DNA from: Hydrogenophaga sp. IBVHS1 | GTDB lineage: Bacteria > Pseudomonadota > Gammaproteobacteria > Burkholderiales > Burkholderiaceae_C | Reading direction: 5' to 3' | Assembly: GCF_002127265.1 (NCBI RefSeq) | Contig: NZ_NFUU01000001.1 | Coordinates: forward strand, 2,798,040 to 2,862,039 | Length of the DNA: 64,000 nt | Shown: positions 17,437 to 27,685 of the stretch, one piece after another | How positions within the stretch are numbered: the stretch's first letter is position 1 | How the letters are laid out: every line of letters starts with the position of its first letter | Program-made: the position numbers and the translations under genes | The notes under the pieces: model-generated | Told to the model about the DNA's origin: nothing | What the model saw: only the letters and a program-made list of their open reading frames with translations | Databases searched by the model: none

Positions 17437-18683
17437 CCACCGAACAACAACTGGATGCCTGGATCGACGCCCACTTCGACGAGGAGGTGAGCTTCCTGCA
17501 GGAGCTCGTGCGCGTGCCGACCGACACACCGCCGGGCAACAACACCCCTCACGCCGAACGCACTGCCGATCTGCTCGCGGCCATGGGCCTCAATGCCGAG
17601 AAACACACGGTGCCGGCTGACGAGGTTCAGGCCGCCGGCCTGCAAAGCATCACCAACTTGATCGTGCGCAGGCCCTACGGCCCCGGCAAGACGATTGCAC
17701 TGAACGCACACGGCGACGTGGTGCCGCCTGGTGAAGGCTGGACCCACGATCCTTACGGTGGCGAGATCGCCGACGGCAAGATCTACGGCCGCGCCACCGC
17801 GGTCAGCAAGTGCGACATTGCCAGCTTCACCTTTGCCATCCGCGCGCTCGAGTCGCTCGGGGCCAAGCTCGCTGGCGGCGTGGAACTGCACGTGACCTAC
17901 GACGAGGAATACGGCGGTGAAGTGGGCCCCGACTGGTTGCTGAAGAAGGGTCTCACCAAGCCCGACCTGATGATCGCCGCGGGCTTCAGCTACCAGGTGG
18001 TGGTGGCGCACAACGGCTGCCTGCAGCTGGAGGTGACGGTGCATGGAGACATGGCACACGCCGCCATTCCCGACAGCGGCACCGACGCGCTGCAGGGCGC
18101 CACGCACATCCTCAACGCGCTGTACGCGCTCAACGCCGACTACCTGAAGGTGTCGTCCAGTGTGGAGGGCATCAACCATCCGTACCTCAACGTGGGCCAG
18201 ATCAGCGGCGGTACCAATACCAACGTGATTCCCGGCAAGGTCGTGCTGCGCATCGACCGCCGCATGATTCCTGAAGAAGATCCCGCCGAGGTGGAAGCCT
18301 CGTTGCGCCGCACCATCGAGCAGGCCGCTGCCAGCTTCCAGCCCCCACGGGGCGGCCGCGAGCTCAAGGTCGACGTGCGCCGCATTCTGCTCGCTCGCGC
18401 CATGAAACCGCTGCCCGGCAACCAGCCGCTGGTGCAGGCAATCCAGAAGCATGGCCTTGCCGTGTTCGGCGAAAAGATTCCCGCTGTGGGCACGCCGCTC
18501 TACACCGACGTGCGCCTCTACGTCGAGCGAGGCATACCTGGCGTGATCTACGGTGCCGGCCCGCGCACGGTGCGCGAATCGAACGCCAAGCGCGCCGATG
18601 AGCATCTGGTGCTCGAAGACTTGCGGCGCGCCACCAAGGTGATTGCGCGCACGCTGCACGAACTGCTTTCACGCCCTGCGTGA
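17433..18683 (+). CDS. M20-family metallohydrolase with an atypical metal-site motif
   Basis: The 416-residue protein has the M20 zinc site NAHGDVV (His93, Asp95) and the catalytic glutamates YDEEYGGE (158-159). Where DapE or ArgE proteins carry GRG-x2-DMKG, with the metal-bridging Asp, this one reads GRATAVSKCDIASF; an Asp is present only two positions after the Lys. A dimerisation domain follows at about 190-310. It overlaps the uraD-allantoate amidohydrolase gene by 4 bases, so it is probably part of allantoate or ureidoglycolate breakdown, but the substrate is not established. Confidence 0.85.
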   Translation: MTTEQQLDAWIDAHFDEEVSFLQELVRVPTDTPPGNNTPHAERTADLLAAMGLNAEKHTVPADEVQAAGLQSITNLIVRRPYGPGKTIALNAHGDVVPPGEGWTHDPYGGEIADGKIYGRATAVSKCDIASFTFAIRALESLGAKLAGGVELHVTYDEEYGGEVGPDWLLKKGLTKPDLMIAAGFSYQVVVAHNGCLQLEVTVHGDMAHAAIPDSGTDALQGATHILNALYALNADYLKVSSSVEGINHPYLNVGQISGGTNTNVIPGKVVLRIDRRMIPEEDPAEVEASLRRTIEQAAASFQPPRGGRELKVDVRRILLARAMKPLPGNQPLVQAIQKHGLAVFGEKIPAVGTPLYTDVRLYVERGIPGVIYGAGPRTVRESNAKRADEHLVLEDLRRATKVIARTLHELLSRPA

Positions 18684-18723
18684 CACAATCGTCCGGACGC
18701 TAACCCGGACCCCTGGAGACAAC

Positions 18724-21012
<2,289 letters not shown>

Positions 21013-21033
21013 GCCTCTTTTGCTCGATTTGAA

Positions 21034-21058
21034 GGGACGCTTTCGGCGTCCCTTTTTT
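21034..21058 (+). terminator. Intrinsic terminator after maeB
   Basis: A 7-bp perfect stem (GGGACGC / GCGTCCC) with a TTTCG loop is followed by six T residues. It lies 22 bases after the maeB stop and closes the gntR-to-maeB gene run. Confidence 0.92.
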
Positions 21059-21080
21059 GTTTCCGGCTTCAACCTCGCAG

Positions 21081-21198
21081 GCGCCAACGAGGTCATCGGC
21101 GGCCATGGGGCACGGCGCAGCGGAATAAAGGAGGAGGGCCGGTGAAGCCGGACCGGGGGACATCCGCGGAGCCGTGCCCCATGGTCGCCGATGACCGG
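21081..21198 (+). repeat. 118-bp palindromic intergenic repeat, copy A
   Basis: The element begins GCGCCAACGAGGTCATCGG and ends CCGATGACCGG. The outer arms (GGTCATCGG / CCGATGACC, then CCATGGGGCACGGC / GCCGTGCCCCATGG) pair to give a long hairpin, with GC-rich unpaired DNA between. A second copy about 80% identical by eye lies inverted at 26,242-26,359. Where the outer arm differs between copies, both strands of the stem changed together. Confidence 0.88.
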
Positions 21199-21262
21199 AC
21201 CCACAAAACCACCGGTCAGAAACCGGGTTTCCCCTAGCAGACCAACATCAGATCGCACACAT

Positions 21263-21280
21263 AAACTGTATACACTTTTT
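21263..21280. promoter_or_regulatory. Candidate GntR operator upstream of the purine permease
   Basis: AAACTGTATACACTTTTT holds the perfect TGTATACA core at 21,267-21,274, ending 28 bp before the permease ATG. It is the same sequence and orientation (relative to the gene) as the puuD site. A position so close to the ribosome binding site fits repression. Confidence 0.78.
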
Positions 21281-21302
21281 GCACGCACCTCAGGAGCAAT
21301 CC

Positions 21303-22784
21303 ATGTCCACCACAGTCCACCCGGTCGACGAAGTCCTCCCCACCGGCAAACTCACCGCCCTCGGCTTGCAGCATGTGCTGGTCATGTACGCCGGCGCGGT
21401 TGCCCTGCCGCTCATCGTGGGCCGCGCACTCAAGCTCAGCCCCGAACAGGTGGCCATGCTCATCTCGGCCGATCTCTTCTGCTGCGGCCTCGTCACGCTC
21501 ATTCAGTCGCTCGGCGCCACGCAGTGGTTCGGCATCAAACTGCCCGTGATGATGGGCGTGACGTTTGCATCCGTGGCGCCCATGGTCGCCATGGCCAACA
21601 GCAACCCCGGCGTGCAGGGTGCGGGGCTGATCTTCGGTTCCATCATCGGCGCGGGTGTGGTCTCCATCCTCATCGCGCCCATCGTCAGTCGCATGCTGCG
21701 ATTCTTTCCACCCGTGGTCACCGGCACGATCATCGCGGTCATCGGCATCAGCCTCATGCGCATCGGGATCAACTGGGTTTTCGGCAACCCCTTCGGTCCC
21801 ACCGCACCCAGCGTGCCCAACCCTCAACACCTGCAGTGGCTCGATTCGGTGAAGCAGGCCGCTGCCAGCGGCGCCGTGCCTCCCGTGCCACCCGGCATGG
21901 CCATCGTCGGCAGCGTGCCCAATCCGTCCTATGCCCAGATGCCGCACATCGCCATTGCTGCCGTGGTGCTGGCCGCCATCCTGCTCATCGCCAAGTTTGC
22001 TCGCGGTTTCATCGCCAACATCTCGGTGCTTCTGGGCATCGTCATCGGCGGCGCCATTGCCACCGCCGCCGGCCTCATGACTTTCGAGAAAGTGGGCAAG
22101 GCGAACTGGTTCGATCTGGTGCTGCCGTTCGAGATTGCCACGCCCATCTTCGACCCCATCCTCATCCTCACCATGAGCCTGGTGATGATCGTGGTGATGA
22201 TTGAATCCACCGGCATGTTCCTCGCGCTCAGCGACATGACCGACCGCAAGATCGATCAGAAGGCACTCACTGCTGGCCTGCGCACCGACGGCCTGGGCAC
22301 GCTGATCGGCGGGATTTTCAACACCTTCCCCTACACCAGCTTCTCTCAGAACGTGGGTCTGGTCGGCGTCACCGGCGTCAAGAGCCGGTTTGTCTGTGTG
22401 GCCGGGGGCGTCATCCTCATCGTGTTCGGCCTGCTGCCCAAGATGGCCGCGCTGGTCGAGTCGCTGCCCACCTTCGTGCTCGGCGGCGCGGGCCTGGTGA
22501 TGTTCGGCATGGTGGCAGCCACCGGCATCCGGATTCTGGCCAGCGTGGACTACAAGGGCAACCGCAACAACCTCTTCATCGTCGCCGTGTCGATCGGGTT
22601 CGGCATGATTCCGCTGGTGGCACCCAGCTTCAAGCAATGGATGCCCCACGCCATCCACCCCTTGATCGAGTCGGGCATCCTCCTGGCCTCCCTCAGTGCC
22701 GTGGCGCTCAATCTGTTCTTCAACGGCAGCCGGGGCGACACCGCGGCAGCCGTGCATGCCGCGCGGCAGGCCGAAGCGCACTGA
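21303..22784 (+). CDS. NCS2-family xanthine/urate-type nucleobase permease
   Basis: The 493-residue membrane protein has about 14 hydrophobic helices. It begins LTALGLQHVLVMYAGAVALP, where the QH motif in the first helix is characteristic of nucleobase:cation symporter-2 transporters. It also has GIKLPVMMGVTFASVAPM and the central GLGTLIGGIFNTFPYTSFSQN region, the NCS2 signature with a substrate-binding Asn/Gln segment. The start was set by an AGGAG box at 21,292-21,296 in front of ATG 21,303. A GntR-type operator lies immediately upstream. The likely substrate is xanthine or urate, consistent with its neighbours. Confidence 0.93.
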   Translation: MSTTVHPVDEVLPTGKLTALGLQHVLVMYAGAVALPLIVGRALKLSPEQVAMLISADLFCCGLVTLIQSLGATQWFGIKLPVMMGVTFASVAPMVAMANSNPGVQGAGLIFGSIIGAGVVSILIAPIVSRMLRFFPPVVTGTIIAVIGISLMRIGINWVFGNPFGPTAPSVPNPQHLQWLDSVKQAAASGAVPPVPPGMAIVGSVPNPSYAQMPHIAIAAVVLAAILLIAKFARGFIANISVLLGIVIGGAIATAAGLMTFEKVGKANWFDLVLPFEIATPIFDPILILTMSLVMIVVMIESTGMFLALSDMTDRKIDQKALTAGLRTDGLGTLIGGIFNTFPYTSFSQNVGLVGVTGVKSRFVCVAGGVILIVFGLLPKMAALVESLPTFVLGGAGLVMFGMVAATGIRILASVDYKGNRNNLFIVAVSIGFGMIPLVAPSFKQWMPHAIHPLIESGILLASLSAVALNLFFNGSRGDTAAAVHAARQAEAH

Positions 22785-22817
22785 GCGGACCAGCGCCGCC
22801 TTCTTTTAAGGCATCAT

Positions 22818-22847
22818 CCCCAAGCCGGTGCAGGCACCGACTTGGGG
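22818..22847. other. Hairpin after the purine permease gene
   Basis: CCCCAAG and CTTGGGG enclose a second stem CGGTG / CACCG with a CAGG loop. No run of T residues follows, so it is not a standard intrinsic terminator. It may stabilise the permease mRNA or be a remnant of a terminator. Confidence 0.55.
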
Positions 22848-22887
22848 CGCACCATTCAGGGTTGGCCCCGATGACGCGCGAAGCCCG

Positions 22888-22920
22888 GAGCACAAGAATC
22901 TGTATACAAATTCTGTGCTC
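22888..22920. promoter_or_regulatory. Candidate GntR operator within a 33-bp inverted repeat, upstream of the ABC transporter
   Basis: A TGTATACA core (22,901-22,908) is flanked by GAGCACA on the left (22,888-22,894) and TGTGCTC on the right (22,914-22,920), so the whole 33 bp forms one dyad. It lies 135 bp upstream of the first NMT1-type binding protein gene. The extended arms are not seen at the other three cores. Confidence 0.7.
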
Positions 22921-23042
22921 AAACGGCCTCTGGCCGGCCATTCCCACGCAGGTGCACCGCTGGCACCTTTATTGCTGATGAAACGGCATGCGCGGGCGAT
23001 GGCAGTGCCTCCCACCGCAACCCGACCCACCCTGGAGAAAAC

Positions 23043-24074
23043 ATGAACAAACGCCACTTCGTCAAAACTACCGCTGCCCTGGCCCTGGCGGCCGCATTCA
23101 GTAGCGCGCACGCGCAAACACCCATCAAGTTCCAGCTCGACTGGCGCTTCGAAGGCCCCGCTGCCCTGTTCCTGCAACCTGCCGCCAAGGGCTACTTCAA
23201 AGCCGCCGGCCTGGACGTGACGATCGATTCCGGCAACGGCTCTGGCGGCACCGTCACCCGCGTGGCTTCCGGTTCGTACGACATGGGTTTTGCCGACCTC
23301 GCCGCGCTGATGGAGTTCCACGCCAACAACCCGGATGCACCCAACAAGCCGGTGGCCGTGATGATGGTCTACAACAACACGCCCGCTGCGGTGCTGGCGC
23401 TCAAGAAGAGTGGCATCAGCAAGCCTGCCGATCTCAATGGCAAGAAGCTTGGCGCGCCGGTGTTCGACGCCGGCCGAAAGGCCTACCCGATCTTCCAGAA
23501 GGCCAACAACATCAGCAGCGTGAACTGGACCTCGATGGACCCACCGCTGCGTGAAACCATGCTGGTGCGCGGCGACATCGACGCCATCACCGGCTTCTCG
23601 TTCACGTCCCTGCTCAATCTGGAAGCGCGTGGCGTGAAGCCCGAAGACGTGGTGATCATGCCGTACGGCGACTACGGGGTGAAGCTGTATGGCAACGTCA
23701 TCATCGCCAGCCCCAAGATGATCAAGGAGAACCCGGCCGCCGTGAAAGCCTTCCTGACCGCGTTCGCCAAGGGCGCCAAGGAAGTCATGGCCAACCCGGC
23801 CGCCAGCATCGAGACCGTAAAGGCGCGCGACGGCATCATCAACGTGTCGCTGGAAACCCGTCGCCTGGCGATGGCCATCGACTCGGTGGTGGCGAGCCCC
23901 GATGCACGCAAGGAAGGCTTTGGCCAGGTCAACCCGGGCCGCCTCGCCTTGATGGCATCGCAGGTTTCCGACGCCTACAACACCAAGACCCGAATCGACC
24001 CCGCTGCGGTGTGGAACGGCTCCATGCTGCCGACGGCCGCCGAACTCAACGTGCTGCCGCCCGCCAAGAAATAA
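23043..24074 (+). CDS. NMT1/ThiY-type ABC transporter substrate-binding protein 1
   Basis: The 343-residue periplasmic binding protein has a 24-residue signal peptide ending AHAQ. The mature part begins IKFQLDWRFEGPAALFLQPAAKGYFKAAGL, cited in part as FQLDWRFEG and KGYFKAAGLDV, the pattern of the NMT1/SsuA-like family that binds pyrimidine-like, taurine or other small ligands. It is followed by an ATPase and a permease gene, with an intrinsic terminator just after this gene. Given the operator upstream and the purine neighbours, a purine or a product of its breakdown is the probable ligand. Confidence 0.92.
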   Translation: MNKRHFVKTTAALALAAAFSSAHAQTPIKFQLDWRFEGPAALFLQPAAKGYFKAAGLDVTIDSGNGSGGTVTRVASGSYDMGFADLAALMEFHANNPDAPNKPVAVMMVYNNTPAAVLALKKSGISKPADLNGKKLGAPVFDAGRKAYPIFQKANNISSVNWTSMDPPLRETMLVRGDIDAITGFSFTSLLNLEARGVKPEDVVIMPYGDYGVKLYGNVIIASPKMIKENPAAVKAFLTAFAKGAKEVMANPAASIETVKARDGIINVSLETRRLAMAIDSVVASPDARKEGFGQVNPGRLALMASQVSDAYNTKTRIDPAAVWNGSMLPTAAELNVLPPAKK

Positions 24075-24100
24075 GGCCAGAAGCCCGCCTCTCTGGTCCA

Positions 24101-24133
24101 GGCCAGCCACCCCTCGGCGGCTGGCCTTTTTTT
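24101..24133 (+). terminator. Intrinsic terminator/attenuator between binding protein and ATPase genes
   Basis: GGCCAGCC and GGCTGGCC form a perfect 8-bp stem around a 10-nt loop, followed by seven T residues. It sits 12 bases before the ATPase start. Such sites give higher expression of the binding protein than of the membrane components. Confidence 0.88.
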
Positions 24134-24145
24134 CAGGAAGACCCC

Positions 24146-24967
24146 ATGCAAGAAGCCTCCAGCGAAAAGCCCTTTGTCGATTTCGACCAGGTCTGGCTGG
24201 CCTACAACGAAGATCTTTTGGCGAAGAACGTCTTCGCGGTGGAAGACATCAACCTCAAGGTCAAGCGCGGCGAGTTCATTGCCATCGTCGGGCCATCGGG
24301 TTGCGGCAAGTCCACCTTCATGAAGCTGACCACCGGCCTGCGCATGCCCAGCATGGGCAAGATCCGCATCGACGGAGAGTCGGTCACCGGGCCGCTGAAG
24401 ATTTCGGGCATGGCCTTCCAGGCACCCTCGCTGCTGCCCTGGAGAACCACACTCGACAACGTGCTGCTGCCGCTGGAGATCGTGGAGCCCTTTCGCAGCG
24501 AATTCAAGGACCGCAAGAAAGAATTTGTGGAGCGCGCGAGCAGACTGCTCACCAGCGTCGGCCTGGGCGGCATGGAGAAGAAGTTTCCCTGGGAACTCTC
24601 GGGCGGCATGCAGCAACGCGCCAGCATCTGCCGCGCGCTGATTCACGAACCCAAGATGCTGCTGCTCGATGAACCCTTTGGTGCGCTCGATGCCTTCACG
24701 CGCGAAGAACTCTGGTGCACGCTGCGCGACCTGTGGGAGGCGCAGCGCTTCAACGTCATCCTGGTCACACACGATCTGCGCGAGTCTGTGTTTCTGGCCG
24801 ACACGGTGTACTGCATGAGCAAGAGTCCGGGCCGATTTGTGGTGCAGCGCGAGATCCCGATCCCCCGCACGCGCGATCTGGAGGTGACCTACACCAAGGA
24901 GTTCTCCGACATCGTGCTGGAGCTGCGCGGCCACATCGGCGCCATGCGCACACCGGTCAACCAGTGA
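24146..24967 (+). CDS. ABC transporter ATP-binding protein (nitrate/sulfonate/NMT1 type)
   Basis: The 273-residue ATPase has Walker A GPSGCGKST, the signature LSGGMQQR, Walker B MLLLDEPFGALD and the switch histidine in VTHDLRES. It energises uptake of the ligand caught by the upstream binding protein. The start at 24,146 follows an AGGAAG box, and the upstream in-frame extension overlaps the terminator. The permease gene begins 13 bases after the stop. The protein acts at the inner face of the membrane as a dimer. Confidence 0.94.
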   Translation: MQEASSEKPFVDFDQVWLAYNEDLLAKNVFAVEDINLKVKRGEFIAIVGPSGCGKSTFMKLTTGLRMPSMGKIRIDGESVTGPLKISGMAFQAPSLLPWRTTLDNVLLPLEIVEPFRSEFKDRKKEFVERASRLLTSVGLGGMEKKFPWELSGGMQQRASICRALIHEPKMLLLDEPFGALDAFTREELWCTLRDLWEAQRFNVILVTHDLRESVFLADTVYCMSKSPGRFVVQREIPIPRTRDLEVTYTKEFSDIVLELRGHIGAMRTPVNQ

Positions 24968-24980
24968 AGGGAATCACGCC

Positions 24981-25748
24981 ATGAACAAGAAACACCTCGA
25001 ACGCTGGTCCCCGTTTCTCCTTTTGCTGGCGATCATCGTCATCTGGGAAGTGATCACCAGCGGCTTCGGCGTCTCGGAATTCATCTTCCCGAGTCCATCG
25101 CGCATCTGGGAACAGACGCTGGAACACAAGACCACCATCCTGGGCCACGCCTGGCGCACGTACTGGGTGACCATGGCGGGCTTCGGCATCGCCATCGTGG
25201 TGGGCGTGCTGCTGGGTTTTCTCATCGGCAGCTCGCGCCTGGCCTACGCAGCGGTCTATCCGCTCATGACGGCGTTCAACGCACTGCCCAAGGCGGCCTT
25301 CGTGCCGATCCTCGTGGTGTGGTTCGGCATCGGCGTCGGCCCGGCCATCCTCACCGCCTTTCTCATCAGCTTCTTCCCCATCATGGTGAACATTGCCACC
25401 GGTCTCGCCACGCTGGAGCCGGAGCTGGAAGACGTGTTGCGGGTGCTGGGCGCCAAGCGCTGGGACGTGCTGACCAAGGTGGGCCTGCCGCGCTCCATGC
25501 CCTACTTTTTCGGGTCTCTGAAAGTGGCGATCACGCTGGCCTTCGTGGGCACCACGGTGTCGGAGATGACCGCATCGAACGAGGGCATCGGCTACCTGTT
25601 GATTTCGGCGGGCTCGTCGATGCAGATGGGCCTGGCATTCAGCGGCTTGCTGGTGGTGGGGATCATGGCCATGGTGATGTACGAGCTCTTCAGCTTCATC
25701 GAGAAGCACACGACGGGCTGGGCGCACCGGGGTTCGCAGAACACGTGA
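24981..25748 (+). CDS. ABC transporter permease (SsuC/NMT1 type)
   Basis: The 255-residue inner-membrane protein has about six helices, beginning WSPFLLLLAIIVIWEVI. The EAA-type cytoplasmic coupling loop lies around EPELEDVLRVLGAKRWDVLTKVG. It forms the channel for the transporter with the adjacent ATPase. A deaminase gene follows, starting at GTG 25,745 and overlapping the permease stop (GTGA), so transport and deamination are expressed together. Confidence 0.93.
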   Translation: MNKKHLERWSPFLLLLAIIVIWEVITSGFGVSEFIFPSPSRIWEQTLEHKTTILGHAWRTYWVTMAGFGIAIVVGVLLGFLIGSSRLAYAAVYPLMTAFNALPKAAFVPILVVWFGIGVGPAILTAFLISFFPIMVNIATGLATLEPELEDVLRVLGAKRWDVLTKVGLPRSMPYFFGSLKVAITLAFVGTTVSEMTASNEGIGYLLISAGSSMQMGLAFSGLLVVGIMAMVMYELFSFIEKHTTGWAHRGSQNT

Positions 25749-26221
25749 CCGACGATCAGGTGGCGCGGCACCTGCGCCGTGCAAACGAGGTGGCCCGCCG
25801 CGCAGCGAGCATGGGGCGCCATCCTTTCGGCGCCTTGCTGGTGGCACCAGACGATGAGACGGTGCTGGCGGAGCAGGGCAACATCGACACCGTGAACCAT
25901 GCGGAGTCCACGCTGGCTCGAACGGCCGCAGACAACTGGCCGGGCGAGTACCTCGCGCGCTGCACGCTGGTGACCACGTTCGAGCCTTGTGCCATGTGCA
26001 CGGGCACGCTCTACTGGGCGAACATCGGGCGGGTGGTGTATGGGGCGAGCGAAGAATCCTTGCTGGCGCTCACCGGTAGCCACGAAGAAAACCCCACGTT
26101 GTCGTTGCCCTGCCGAGAGGTGCTGGCGCGTGGGCAGAAGACCATTGAGGTGATCGGGCCCGTGCCCTCTCTTGAAGCTGAGATGCTGGAGCCTCACCGG
26201 GGTTTCTGGTCGTCTCGTTAA
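25745..26221 (+). CDS. Small nucleobase deaminase of the CDA fold, copy 1
   Basis: The 158-residue protein has the zinc-site motifs HAE at residues 52-54 and PCAMC at 81-85. It is the size of CDA-fold guanine deaminases such as Bacillus GuaD. Such enzymes remove an amino group from guanine, cytosine or similar heterocycles. The start is GTG 25,745, giving a GTGA overlap with the permease. The start is supported by residues TDDQVARHLRRANEVA preceding the conserved RHPFGALLVA. A second family member lies at 28,714. The substrate is not proven. Confidence 0.88.
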   Translation: MTDDQVARHLRRANEVARRAASMGRHPFGALLVAPDDETVLAEQGNIDTVNHAESTLARTAADNWPGEYLARCTLVTTFEPCAMCTGTLYWANIGRVVYGASEESLLALTGSHEENPTLSLPCREVLARGQKTIEVIGPVPSLEAEMLEPHRGFWSSR

Positions 26222-26241
26222 GTTGCTGCCGCCGGTTGCTC

Positions 26242-26359
26242 CGGCCTGAGGCGACCACGGGGCACGGCATCGCGAATGTCCTCCGAGTCGGCTTCGCCAT
26301 CTCTCCCCCTTTATTTCGCTGCGCCGTACCCCATGGCCACCTCAGACCTCGTTGGCGCT
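26242..26359 (-). repeat. 118-bp palindromic intergenic repeat, copy B (inverted)
   Basis: Read on the minus strand, the element runs from GCGCCAACGAGGTCTGAGG to CCTCAGGCCG. It is the same length as copy A and about 80% identical by eye. Its outer stem is GGTCTGAGG / CCTCAGGCC in place of GGTCATCGG / CCGATGACC, so pairing is retained. It lies between the deaminase gene and the stop of the Rieske oxygenase gene. Confidence 0.88.
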
Positions 26360-26379
26360 CTGCCAATGGTACGCATGCA

Positions 26380-27399
26380 TCACCGATGCACTTCAACCTC
26401 CCCGGCACCCGACAACAAGCCCATCAACTTCCGCCGAATCAGAATCCCCGGCCGATCCGAGTCCATCGAATACTCCACTCCGCGCCGACGCAGATCCACC
26501 ACTGCGTCCGGGTCCGTCGACTCCAGAATGTCCTTGTCTTCCCGCGTGATCTCGTCGTCGAAATCGATCAGCATCTGCGCCGGGCAGTCGGCCTCCGTGT
26601 CGTTGCGGAACAGCCATTGGCACAACTGCATGCGGCCATCGTCGATGGGGGTGAAGGCGTTGATGATGATGTGGCGAATGCCGCTCGGGTACTCGATATC
26701 GAGCCGGCGCGAAAAAGGCTGAAAGTAGGCGTTGCGCATGTGCCGCTGTGTGATCGCATCCTTCACACCACTGATGCGCTGGAATTTTTCCGGGTTCACG
26801 GCGTCGATCACTGTTTCCGCATAGAAGCCCGCTTCGTTCTCGATCAACTCGTACTTGCTCGGCGCGGGCGATGCGGCCACGCCGAAGGTGGCGCGGTGCA
26901 CGAAGCTGAAATGCGAGTTGTCGAACGAATTTTCCAGCGCGCGCACCGGGCTCGTGCTCCAGGTCTCGTAGAACTGGAAAATCGTGCGCCATCCCTCCGC
27001 ACCGAACTCCGGCATCTCCGGGATGTCGGCCACCGGATCTTCGAGCGCCACCCAGGCATAGCCGTAGCGCGACACGCAGTGGTAGGCCGTGGTGCCGTAG
27101 TCCTTCGGAATTTCCCGCTCCGGCGGGTACTGTGGAATCTGGATCACCCTGCCACTGCGGTTGTAGACCCAGCCGTGGTAACCACACTGGATGTTGCCGT
27201 TCTTGCACCAGCCCTTGCTCAGGCGCGCCGTGCGGTGGCAGCAGCGGTCCTTCAACGCGGCGGGTTCGCCGTGTTCGTCGAGGAAGAGAACGATGTTCTC
27301 GCCCAGCAGGGTGAAGGGTTGGGGACCGTCGGCCAGCATCGTCAGCGGCATGACGGCGTGCCAGTAGCGGCGGAAAACAGGCTGTTGGGTGACCAGCAT
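26380..27399 (-). CDS. Rieske non-haem iron oxygenase, alpha subunit (339 residues)
   Basis: The N-terminal Rieske domain has Cys53/His55 in DRCCHRTARL and Cys72/His75 in IQCGYHGW. The catalytic domain has the mononuclear-iron motif NxxDxxHxxxxH as Asn157, Asp160, His163, His168. The size (339) is that of the short N- or O-demethylase-type oxygenases rather than of two-subunit ring dioxygenases. No beta subunit or reductase gene is adjacent. It is divergent from the second NMT1 binding protein and deaminase, which suggests a shared nitrogen heterocycle, but the substrate is unknown. The ATG at 27,399 is well placed for the family. Confidence 0.9.
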   Translation of the reverse strand: MLVTQQPVFRRYWHAVMPLTMLADGPQPFTLLGENIVLFLDEHGEPAALKDRCCHRTARLSKGWCKNGNIQCGYHGWVYNRSGRVIQIPQYPPEREIPKDYGTTAYHCVSRYGYAWVALEDPVADIPEMPEFGAEGWRTIFQFYETWSTSPVRALENSFDNSHFSFVHRATFGVAASPAPSKYELIENEAGFYAETVIDAVNPEKFQRISGVKDAITQRHMRNAYFQPFSRRLDIEYPSGIRHIIINAFTPIDDGRMQLCQWLFRNDTEADCPAQMLIDFDDEITREDKDILESTDPDAVVDLRRRGVEYSMDSDRPGILIRRKLMGLLSGAGEVEVHR

Positions 27400-27434
27400 G
27401 GAAGCGCTCCTGAAAGAAATGGCTTGAGGTGTCT

Positions 27435-27625
27435 CAAGAGCAATTTCCCGCTTCGCATGGCGCGAAGTTGAACGCTTCTACTCTGGCTGCAGATGCTAGC
27501 AAAAGACAGGCCATCGTGGTGCACCAGCGTGGTGATTTTTTGCTGGCACAGCTTGTGCATGGAAGGCGTTCGCAGAGTAGAAGCGTTCAGCTGGTGTCCC
27601 ACCACCCGCCCGGAAATTGCTCTTG
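27435..27625. repeat. 190-bp inverted duplication in the divergent oxygenase/binding-protein promoter region
   Basis: The left arm holds CAAGAGCAATTTCC (27,435-27,448), then TGAACGCTTCTACTCTG (27,469-27,485). The right arm holds the exact reverse complements at 27,573-27,589 and 27,612-27,625, with similar 20-22 nt gaps between the paired modules. A smaller dyad TGGTGCACCA (27,517-27,526) lies between. Each divergent gene therefore has the same two-block element upstream, in the same orientation towards it. Confidence 0.9.
27544..27559 (+). promoter_or_regulatory. Candidate sigma-54 promoter upstream of the second NMT1 binding protein
   Basis: TGGCACAGCTTGTGCA has the GG and GC dinucleotides spaced as in the -24/-12 consensus (TGGCAC then TTGCA), with one mismatch in the -12 half. 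It points to the plus-strand gene at 27,686, 127 bp downstream. A purely sequence-based match of this length has a real chance of being fortuitous. Confidence 0.4.
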
Positions 27626-27685
27626 TACGTCCCCTGTGGCCATGTGGTTCGCCGGGGTTGAAACAAGTCCCTACCGGAGCACGCC

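Noticed and set aside
22818..22847. Hairpin after the permease gene as an intrinsic terminator
   Set aside because: No T run follows the stem; it was listed only as a hairpin.
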